The notes under the pieces are model-generated. The model worked only from the letters and a program-made list of their open reading frames with translations. It was not told the DNA's origin and searched no databases. From NCBI GenBank assembly GCA_037893225.1, contig JAZGUH010000359.1:372001-436000 (forward strand): a DNA stretch of 64,000 bases, in the 5' to 3' direction. A program made the position numbers and the translations under genes. Positions 12,001 through 24,000 of this stretch are shown here, one piece after another. Source of the stretch: Hippasteria phrygiana (taxonomy: Eukaryota; Echinodermata; Asteroidea; Valvatida; Goniasteridae). Position 1 is the first letter of the stretch. Each line of letters begins with the position of its first letter.

Positions 12001-15000
12001 TATAGAGATACAGAATGAGGGCAAAAAGCTATTGGCATAGCTTTTCGTTCTACATCTAGGTACAGCTAGAGTCTATTGGTGGGAACAGGTGGAAAGTCGA
12101 GTTTCACGCTAAAACACCCTAACTGGAGAAACCAAACTGGACAAGCCGGTGGAACATTTACCATGAAACGATCTATTACATTCATTTTATCATCCTTATT
12201 TTTGTTTGTTACCTAGTGAAGAGATTTGCCTGCTGTCAGCTACGGGAACAGCAGCCATCATCAATCTGGCAGCATTCCAACATTCAGGCCTTCCCCTGAA
12301 CGTACAAGCCCAGCCGTCGCTACTGACAACGTCACTGGACCGTCAGGATTTCCAGCAAAACCTGCCGCAGAACAGCCAAGAGAAGACCCCGCCACTCGCT
12401 GAAAGGTGAGCTTTCTTGAAGGGTAGCGGAGTCGTAACCGAGTCATGCGAATACAGCTTGTGAAACAGTGCCTAACAACATCAGGTACCAGGCATGCAAC
12501 TTTTCCTCTGATCAGCTGATTTTCTCATTTTTCACTTCACACGTATGCCATTGAAAATTGAAAAACACTGTACAAAGTCTTGTAAAGATTGGAATTTCCT
12601 CATTTTTTTTGTTAATTCCAAGTTGCATGCCTGAGGTATAATTCAACACAAAACACATGAAAGACATGTTGCGAGTGATCTGTCATTTGTGATGTTTGAA
12701 ACGGTTAGTTACATTACAAACTGCTTTGTGATGCACTGTACAGGGTGTATCAAAAAAAATAAGGCCCTCTTCCTTCAATCACTCAAATTTGCCAAGTATT
12801 ACCAAATGCAACACCAATTCGACTACAACATATCATAACTAAATCTATTGGGCAAGTTCTGTCATGATTTGAATGAAATTGATCCAATGGTTACAGAGCT
12901 GCGATGCAATTTATTAGGCATGGACAATTCAGGGCCATTACAATGCTTACCTGCACTTCCACATTTGACATGATTCAGATTGTCAGTTGTCGTGTGGTAT
13001 CCCTGCCCTGCCTTCCACTTGTCGTCCATTCAGCTGCACACAGACTTGGGCCCTCCGTCTCATATCCATCACAGCTCTTCGCACCATTCTGGTTCATTTT
13101 AATGTTTGGGTATCACGGGTTATCCTGTCACGCAGATCCTGCAGATTTGCAGCACGGTAACTTAAGGCCAGCAAGCATTGTAATGTCCCTGAATTGTCCA
13201 TGCCTAATAAATTGCATCACAGCTCTGTGACCATTGGATCAATTTCATTCAAATCTTGACAGAACTTGCCCAACAGATGTAGATATGATATGTTGTAGTC
13301 AAATTAGTGTTGCATTTGGTTACTTGGCAAATTTGAGTGATTGAAGGAAGAGGGACATATTTTTTTGATACACCCTGTATTGTGAGTAGTCGGGATTGTG
13401 TGACCACATGCCAGTGTAGGTTAACCCTAACTCACTGCATCAGGGAGAAATATATTTCGAAATTGATTGCTTTACTACTTTTTTTCCCAAAGTAATTTAA
13501 CCGAGAATCCCACCACTGCTACCAGAGTCTTGTCCAAGTGTATTGAATCGCATTCCATACAAGGAGCCATCTTATCCTCATAGACCTCATATTTTCTTCA
13601 TAAGATCTTTTTGGTAGAAATTTGATTGTATGTATTTTCAGTGTTTTGTCTGGGAGTGCCGCCGCTGAATCATGATCTCCATGCTGCACATGTCACATTC
13701 CATACAACAAATCTGAACCTAATCTTTCACACTAATAGAATAAGCCTCGTAATGTTTACCTCAAAAGTTCCCTCTTAACCCCTTGTGTCCGGCTGTTATT
13801 GATGGGGGCTGGTATGCCAAGAACGGGCTGTGCAGCCAAGTGTAAATGCGAACAATAGGCACCACACACTATGAACCCCTTGGATGTGATTTCCTATTCA
13901 GAATGGACAGGAGGATTAAGAGAATGTGATTTTAACAATGAGGGTAAAAAATCACATCCAAAGTCCAGAATCACAATGCGGTTTAAGCTGTTAAACCCAG
14001 AAGTCACAATGTACTCTTTGTCAGGGTGGGATAATAGTTCACAGGCTTCAGATGTGATTTTAAATAGAGTAGGATGTGATTTTGGACCCTCATTGTTAAA
14101 ATCACATCCTCTTAACCCTCATGTCCATTTTGAATAGGAAATCACATCCAAGGGATTCACAGTGACACTAAATAGAGTGGTCTTATTCATCGCACTTGGA
14201 GCCCCACCTTTCATGTGAATGAAAGCTTTATTTGAAAAAGCTCCATCTGTTCATTACACTCCCATTCAAGAACAATATAGTTGAAATGTGAATGGATTGA
14301 ATACGCGCAGGAATGCGTGTACAGCTGACAACCAGCCAGATCTAACTGTGGTTATGGCCGTCGTCCGTATTCAAGAGATTAACAGAAGACCGGTTGTGTT
14401 TTTCAGTGTTTTGTCTGAGAATCCCACCGCTGCCACCACAGAGTCTTGCTCCACATGTCACATTCCATACAATGAAACATCTCTACCATTTCCTGTCATA
14501 CTCAGCAAGTGTGCCATCTGCAAGTAAGTTATCCCAACATTGCGCTTTTAAATCATCTCTCATTTAGAAAAGTTATCCCAACATTGCGTTTTTAAATCAT
14601 CTCTCATTTAGAAAAGTTATCCCAACATTGCGTTTTTAAATCATCTCTCATTTAGAAAAAAATAATGCATATAACTGAGTTGAAATATGACATTTTTGAT
14701 CCATTTGTCAGAATGGAACAAACATTACACACATTTTCCTTTTCAATCAACTCTTAAGGATGGAATTTTTTGGTTGAAAATACAACCATTCAGCAAGCAG
14801 TCAGCTGCTTTTTCTGCGTAAGTGGTTTTATGCTTGACTGAACAAAGAATGTGGTACTGGGGGAAGATAAGCCAATAAACATTGTGGTACTGAAAGGTTT
14901 AAGGTTTGCCTGTATATTGATACCAGAGGTCAATTATTTGAAGCAGCTAAGCATATATACAATCTTGTCGAGCATAAATACAAATTGCTGAGCAAAAACT

Positions 15001-18000
15001 GGTCGCCAGCCAAAGTACTGTGTGGTGTGTATTGCTTGTGACTGGCTCCCCATCTAATTTGTGCTTAGAATGTAAATTTCCTAAGTACTATATTCTGCTT
15101 CGCAGCTCAGTGGAATTGGGCCAGGCTTTAACTTTTCCTCTTGTTGATGATCCATGAGAATCACAGAATGACCTAACATTAACTCTAACCCCACCTTAAC
15201 CCCCTAGGCTTGTGTACTATTAGCGGAATATCAAACCCATCAAACATATGTGAATGTACTGAACCTGCCATCGTCCAACAGGCTGTGCAAAGGAAGGGTA
15301 CTGGGTATGCCAAACTCCAACACCCCCTGTACTGTTTGATTTTGATGGACTTGACACATGAGGCCCTGTGCAATGTTTCAGATGTGGACTTGGGACAATG
15401 GGGGATTAGGGATAACAATGACACCGAGGACTTGGGCCGAGTCCTCGGGAGAATTTCGTGTACAAACCTTATGGGAGCTGTTCGGAAAAAGTTAAAGTAC
15501 AAACAAAGGGAACAAAAGAAGGGTTCCATTCATGGTCCTCATAAGTATAGAAAAACGCACATTTGTGTGTACACAAGTGTGTGTTTTTTTTTACTCCGAC
15601 TCCTGCAGCAAAGGTGCAGACTTGACCCTCACATTTCTCCACATCTGGGGTATGCCCCTGTACAGGTTTACACAACTCCTGTGTGTCCCCACCTAAGCAC
15701 AGTCCAATACCTAGTACAACTAGCTAGTTACTGCACTTACACACCCTGTGTCCCCACTCAATCAAAATCCAACACCATCACCCTGGACCTTTGTTCCTCA
15801 GTCTAACAAAGTCCAACAACACGCTCGTAATGTTTAGCACTGGACCATCCAAAACTTGGCAAAACCCACTGTTGAAGTTTGATGGGCTTTGGGGAGTACT
15901 CCACGTCTTGATAACCCCTATGCATCTACAGGAGGTCCAAGGTACCAGATGTCTTGTTCTCTACCGTGGAACCGCCTCCCGAACTACCCTACACTGGACG
16001 AGGGTGCTGCCTGCAAGCTAGCATCTGCCGCAGCAAGAAGAAAGCCGCAGGAGAAAGCAACGCGGCCATGATCAGTGATGTAAGTACATTTTATCTTTAC
16101 TGAAAGGCTCAGTGTCTTGCCTGATTGGCTTCTTTAGTCACCCAAATACAAGGCTAAAAGCCACTCTTGGTAAACAGAGGTGGGTCCAGATCTAAATTGT
16201 AGATAAATCTTGACGAGATACCAAAGAAATTATCCCAATTTTCAGACCTAACTACCCAACAAGACTTTATTAGCGCCCACCCGAACAAAGATACTGACAA
16301 TTTGGGAGACCGCCAATATAGGGCAAGATAGCTCCGTTGGTAGAGCGCCGGTGCGGTAGCCCAGAGATCACAGGTTCAAATCCCGCTCCTGCCAGTTTCT
16401 TTGTTTACTTTGAAAAAGACTTTATTATACTTGGAAAAGCCACTGCTAAAAGGTTCCATACTCTTGGTATACTGTGTGGAAGGTTAAGGATATATTAACA
16501 ACGGAAGCGCTACTTTCTATATATAATACATTATCTTTACCACAGGTACATTTAATTTATTTCCACCCTGCTTGATACGACAAAATCCAACAGGTATATT
16601 TAGCTTCCACCCTGCCGATTACAATATCTAAAATACCATGTAGTTTGTGTTGACTGCTAAATCCAACAAATTACAGCACCATTTTACCATTGGCAGGGGC
16701 GGATCTAGTCTTTCATTTAGGGGGGTTTGTACCATTCACCCACCAAACGTGGAACGTTTCAAAGGCACGTTTCCACTAGAGGGGGTCCAGGGGCATGTTC
16801 CCCGGAAAATGTTGAAATCCAGGGGCTTTCTCCTGCAATCTAAGGCATCTCGGGCACCGTTTAAAGCTGCATAATTTTGTGGTTTTTATAGAAGAATTTG
16901 CTCATATTGGGCTGAAAAATCTTTTAGCATTGCTTATCACAACTTTGCTCAGCAGCCCAAGGGGGAGGGGGGGTTAATATTAAATGGGTTTAACTTTATA
17001 CATGAAATTCATGTGTGTACTTTAAAAACTTCAGTAGCATGAAACCTGCTATAAAACCTTCACCAAGTGTAGGTTTCATTATATTGTATTTGATGACTGC
17101 CAATAATAATTTTCTTTTGTGTCCAAAATGTTCCATTTATTTTCTTTAATATCTCATTAGGCTTTGCCTTTCATGGAATACGATCTTCATAGACAGCTCA
17201 TGAACAAACTCAAGGTAAAAAAAGAGTAGAATATGCGGCCACACTGTCGCTTTTTGTAAGATTGAGTCCCTGGATTCTGTTAGAAATCACATCCTCGGGA
17301 AAGACTATAGTGTGAAGTTTCCAGCCTGTGGTCCGGTGTGCTATACTCACGATCTTGTGGCTGTCCAACAGATTGTGGGTTTGAGCCTAGCCCTTTGACA
17401 AGGCATTCATGGCCTTGTGCATTGCATTGACTGAATGTTAAACAGCTGAATGATGCAGGTTTGTAGTCTCCGCTCAATTCGCTTTGTGGCTTCGCTGTTT
17501 GGTCAAATGCCCAAAGTCACGAAGGTCTTGTCAGAAGGCTCGGTCAAACCCAGCCATGAATTATTTTCCATTTGTCCAGGATTATTTTCCATTCGTTCAG
17601 GATTATTTTCCATTTGTCCCCGGATTATTTTCCATTTGTGCCAGGATTATTTTTCATTTGTCCAGGATTATTTTCCATTTGTCCAGGATTATTTTCCATT
17701 TGTCCAGGATTATTTTCCATTCGTTCAGGATTATTTTCCATTTGTCCCCGGATTATTTTCCATTTGTGCCCGGATTATTTTCCATTTGTGCCAGGATTAT
17801 TTTTCATTTGTCCAGGATTATTTTCCATTTGTCCAGGATTATTTTCCATTTGTCCTTGAACAAAACACTTTGCCACTTACATGTGAAGTTTTTAGAGCTG
17901 AGATCCCTCGTTCTAAAAACTGTGCCAATTATACTCTGACTGCAAAAAAAATCGACCAAAAATTGAGATTGAGTTCTGTTACAAATCTTTGTAATTTGAA

Positions 18001-21000
18001 GTGAGACAACAGTTTCTGTCTAACTCGAGATACAGTGCGACATTCAGTGTGACACGTCACATATGCAAAAATGCAGTGACTCGATCAAATCTTCTAAAAG
18101 TGCCACTTTTAGAAGATTTGATTTACCCAGAATGGTTGGATACAACAAAAATCCGATCGGAGAGTTATCATTCCTGGACAATCAGATGTTCCTTCTTCCC
18201 CACAGGTCAAGGGAATGAATGCCCTGTTTGGTTTGCGTGTGCAGATCATAGTCGGGGAGACTCTTCTTATAGGTGTAGCAGTGAGTATTGAATCCATTGT
18301 TCTAAATATTCTTTGTCTTTAACCCCTTGTGATTGGCTGTTATTGAGGGGGGGGGGCCCCTGATATGCCAAGAATGGGCTGTGCAGCCAAGCGTAAACAC
18401 AAACAATAGGCACCACACTGAATAGAGTGGTCCCATTCATCACACTGGGAGCCCTCCTTTGCCCCCCCCCCCCAGGTGCCCCTTCCCAAGGTGCCCCCCC
18501 CCCCCATTTGAAATATTGCAATATAAAAAAAATTAAACAAGCTGCAGTTCATGTACTTTTGAAAAAATGTGTGCACCCACAGGTGCTTGAGAATTATTAT
18601 TTTTCTTATAACTGTTAGATCAAGAGGGTAGTGTCATGTCCATACTGTTTGGATTTTTCATAATTTGTATGGAAATGCACACAAAATTACGTATGAATTT
18701 TTGTTTGTAAATACGGATTTTGTGAAATCCGACTATAACAATGTTTTGTCATGCATGTTATCCTATTATTATGCGTGTGTAATGGCTCATTGTCCCAACC
18801 AAACGTATACATTAGCTTTTGCAGAACAAATAACATTTCCCACTTTTTTATGAGATCTATGTTAAGCCGAATTTCATTCTCACTATTAAGAACTATTGTC
18901 GTTTCTGCGGTGCGAACTTTGCTGCGTTAAAATATAATCTGATTAAAATCTTATTTTTTTTGCTTTCTGAATACTGAAATGAGGTTGAAAAGGTTGGCAG
19001 CTATGTACCAACCTTGACGCATTATTTCATTATGTAATCAGCTGAGAACCAGTGAAATTTTGGTGCTTTGTTTTATATTGTAACAGACGGCTACAGCATC
19101 CTATGTAACTGCACTACCGTCTCCATCGCCGTTGAGAATCAGCAGTCAGGTTAGCTCGGATTTCAACCATTATTTCCAGATTTCTTGAATCAAAACCTAC
19201 TTGCCTTAATAAATGAGATATAAATTTGCATCTTTCAGAAATGTAATATAGTTTGTCATTTCTGCCCATATATATTTGTCAATCATTTGATTTTCATTAA
19301 AAATATCGTCAAACACTATGGTATTCCGGTACGACTCCGGTATTCCGGTACGACTCCGGTATTCCGGTACGACTGTGATATTTTGGTGCGACTGTGGTAT
19401 TTTGATACGACTGTGGTATTTTGATACGACTGTGGTATTTTGGTACGTCAGTTGTATTTTGGTACGTCAGTTGTATTTTGGTACGACTGTGGTATTTTGG
19501 TATGACTGGTATTTTGGTACGACTGAGGTATTTTGGTACGACTATGGTATTTTGGTACAACACTGGTATTTTGGTACGACTGGTATTTTGGTACGACTGG
19601 TATTTTGGTACGACTGGTATTTTGGTACGACCGTGGTATTTTGGTACGACCGTGGTATTTTGGTACAACACATGTATTTTGGTACGACAGGTATTTTGGT
19701 ACGACTGGTATTTTGGTATGACTGGTATTTTGGTACGACAGGTATTTTGGTACGACTGGTATTCTGGTACGACTGTGGTATTTTTGTACGACTGGTATTT
19801 TGGTACGACTGGTATTTTGGTAAGACTGTGGTATTTTGGTAAGACTCCGGTATTCCGGTACGACTGTGATATTTTGGTGCGACTGTGGTATTTTGATACG
19901 ACTGTGGTATTTTGATACGACTGTGGTATTTTGGTACGTCAGTTGTATTTTGGTACGTCAGTTGTATTTTGGTACGACTGTGGTATTTTGGTATGACTGG
20001 TATTTTGGTACGACTGAGGTATTTTGGTACGACTATGGTATTTTGGTACAACACTGGTATTTTGGTACGACTGGTATTTTGGTACGACTGGTATTTTGGT
20101 ACGACTGGTATTTTGGTACGACCGTGGTATTTTGGTACGACCGTGGTATTTTGGTACAACACATGTATTTTGGTACGACAGGTATTTTGGTACGACTGGT
20201 ATTTTGGTATGACTGGTATTTTGGTACGACAGGTATTTTGGTACGACTGGTATTCTGGTACGACTGTGGTATTTTTGTACGACTGGTATTTTGGTACGAC
20301 TGGTATTTTGGTAAGACTGTGGTATTTTGGTAAGACTGTGGTATTTTGGTACGACTGTGGTATTTTGGTACGTCAGTTATATTTTGGTACGTCAGTTGTA
20401 TTTTGGTACGTCAGTTGTATTTTGGTACGTCAGTTGTATTTTGGTACGTCAGTTGTATTTTGGTACGTCAGTTGTATTTTGGTACGACTGTAGTATTTTG
20501 GTACAACACTGGTATTCTGGTACGACTGGTATTCTGGTACGACTGGTATTTTTGTACGACCGTGGTATTTTGGTACAACACAGGTATTTTGGTACGACTG
20601 GTATTTTGGTAAGACTGTGGTATTTTGGTACGACTGTGGTATTTTGGTACGACTGTGGTATTTTGGTACGTCAGTTGTATTTTGGTACGTCAGTTGTATT
20701 TTGGTACGTCAGTTGTATTTTGGTACGTCAGTTGTATTTTGGTATGACTGTGGTATTTTGGTACGACTGTGGTATTTTGGTACGACTGAGGTATTTTGGT
20801 ACGACTGAGGTATTTTGGTACGACTATGGTATTTTGGTACGACTATGGTATTTTGGTACGACTGGTATTTTGGTACGACTGGTATTTTGGTATGACTGGT
20901 ATTTTGGTACAACTGTGGTATTTTGGTACTCTGGTACGACTGTGGTATTCTGGTACGACCCCAGTTTGACTCAGGTATTCCGGTAGGACTCTGGTATTCT

Positions 21001-24000
21001 GGTACGACTCTGGTATTCTGGTACGACTCTGGTATTCTGGTACGACTCTGGTATTCTGGTACGACTCCGGTATTCTGGTACGACTCCGGTATTGTGGTAC
21101 GACTCTGGTATTATGAGTTTATGACTTCTGACTAGCGCCCCCTAACAAAGACACTGACAATTTGTCAGAACGCCAACATATGGCAAGATAGCTCAGTTGG
21201 TGTAGTTCAAATCCCGCTCCTGCCCGTTTTCTTTGTTCAGTTTAAAAATAGCTTTAACAATTTCAAATGAAGAAATGTCCATTCAAACAGCAACGAGAAA
21301 ATGGCAAAGTACATTAGTTAATAAATGCCACATGAGGTACGTCTGGTTTTCCTCGATAAATAAATATGTTATGTTAAATTATTTGTAGATAACAGACTGT
21401 TTAAAGCAAAGTGACTTTTCATTTCCACCATTCAAAGTTGTCTTTTGCAATCATGTTCATTACATTTATAGGGTTTATATTGCAATTTTCAAATTTAGTC
21501 TGGTGCCGGTGAGAAGCTAGTTCAAGCGATTCAGAAGAGACTGCTAGACAACATAGCCAGGAACAAAGACATATATGAGCTACATCTGCCGGTAAGATTG
21601 TATTGTGCTTAACAGAATGAAATACTGGTAGAATCTACAGGGACTTCAGGCAGTGTCTGAAAAGTCAGAAAGCCTGGAGTGTTCCAACAAGAATATTTCC
21701 TGTATCAATCGCAAACACTCACTTTCCCACTCAGCACAAGTTGGGAACACCGCACAATCTTGTATGAGAACAGTGGTCTATATGTGTGTGCATGCTTTAC
21801 TTGGTGACAGCCTATTCCTGTTGGGAATATTCGCCAAGAATAACAGCGTATTTACAGTCACTTGTCATACAAACTTCTTTGTACAAGCACTGACTAGGCT
21901 AGCCACAGACTCCTTTTTTTTTGTTCGAACCTAGTAGCATTCTGTATGATAGATTGATCGGAAATTGAAGTAAAATTGGTCACCAGTTTGATATATTTTA
22001 AATATGTTGTAAGATGTCATGCTTTGTCTTTCACAAAATGCTTTATTGTAATTTACCATAGCCAAGTTGGAAAAAGCAAATGTTTCGATACACAAGATGC
22101 TACGTACGTTATAGCTATTACAGAAGTTAGGGCCTTGCCACACGAGGCAATTTTTACAAGCAACTTAGAAGCAAGGGCACTGCCGGCTAAAAGGAATGCT
22201 TTGGTAGCACAAGAGAACATTTTCTGACAGCGTATCGACATCCCTAAGAAAATGATTTGAAAATTGTAATGTGAATGTTTTTCCACTATGAGATTGCCTG
22301 TAACTGATTGCCTGTAAATTGCCTCATGTGACATGACCCTTAGAAGGTACCCGGAAGTCCTTTATTCTCTTAAAGTCCTGCTGAAATATTAGGTCAGCTT
22401 GTACGTTTATTGACCTGTCGCCATTTGCAAGTTCCAAAGCCCTTACATTTGAAGCAAGATATGGGACGGAGGGAACCCTCACTTTGTGTTGGTCATTGTG
22501 TTCCTGAAATCTCAGGAATTCCTTTCAGATATCCGAGGGGGGGGGGGGGTGGATGTGTTAGGTAACAGTCGTCTGAAGTGTGTTTAGGAAACTGGGACAA
22601 GAGGGGGTACCCCCCTTGGTCCCATATCTTGCTTGGTATATCCCTTAGCCAACCCTATAGGATTTTGTGCCACTATTTTCGTTCAGGTTCTTCACATTCT
22701 GTGTCATATGTGACCGGCTCTCCAAAAACGGGTATTATGTCGCAAAATTTGAAAAATGAGTTATATACATAGTTGATTTTGTCACATCCTAAGCTTTAAT
22801 TTTGTGTAGGTCTGACCCCTGTGGCATTTTGCGTTCTCGAGATATCTTTACATTTGCATACTCATATTTTCCAATTTAACAGAAGTGCGTTTACAGAAGC
22901 CAACAAACCAAAAACAAAAAAAATCACTTATGTGTGTGTTTTCACATACATTGTAGTGTGACATGATACCTCTTTTTTTGTGGAGTGGGTCACATATGAT
23001 AACTAATGAGATTGGACAATTACATTTGGAAAGCTGTATGCATGTGATTCTACCGCGACAGGACTCATTCGGTGAAACCTCTGCACTGGACAGTCCCCAG
23101 CCTGCTTTGGATACTGCAGAGGACCTTACAGATACCCAGTTCCCAACCTCACAGAAAGATACCTACGTCCTTACGGTATTAATGATTTGGACTTTTTTTT
23201 AGTATTGGAGCATTTCATATTGTCTAGATGCGGTATTGGTTACGGTACCGCTGTTTTTGTTTGCGGTGCCGCATTCCGTACCTCAAACCTACCTGATGAA
23301 TAAATAATCATGTGGTCAAAACTGGAGCTTGGAGCTCATTAGAGGCCAGTCCGCTTGTCAAAGACTTCTGGTTTGCAGTGACCAGACCATGGACAAAGAA
23401 CCCTATTAGTGGAGATCTTGCTGCAGTAAATGTTTATTAAGAGCTCTGTTTTGGAGCACTTTAATTCCCCATTATCCACCAAGATGGATTAGGCATGGCA
23501 TAATTGGATTCGTTATTATACAAATAATGAATGTTTATGAGTGCGATGGTAAGACAGATTGAATGTGACAGATTGAATGTTCCATTCCACGAGGCGAAGC
23601 AGAGTGGAATGGGACATTCCATCTGTCACCGAATGAAATTATTCTTACCATTGCACGAATGTGAAACATTCATTATTTGTTTTATACAACACCTGAATAA
23701 ATCCGACAGATTGCATGCATGGATTTCTTGGTGTAACCTTACAACGTGCCGTTTACCTTCTCAGTCCCGCATAAAACCGCGACAAAAAATTGTCGAGTTC
23801 CGAATCAGTTAAAGCTTCAATTGTTGTTCCTGCGTGTCTTGCAAATTCATCTAATCGTTTAACTGCATATTTGATTTGTCTCTTTGTATTTGGAGCGTCA
23901 GCATCGCCTACGAGTTCCAATATTTCGTCGTCTGTTAGGAGAACAAACCGCGGCAGTTCGGGAAACTCGGCCGCCATGTTGTGTGAATGACAGCCCTGTT

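Noticed and set aside
15210..15806. 198-codon frame on +
   Set aside because: It lies in a C2CD5 intron, has no family features and biased Cys/Tyr-rich composition; chance frame.
17450..18004. 184-codon frame with DYFPFVQ repeats
   Set aside because: A by-product of the 21-bp minisatellite; no start context or family match.
19309..21135. Long frames (up to 219 codons) on both strands
   Set aside because: They follow the GGTATTTTGGTACGACTG array and are open in several frames at once.
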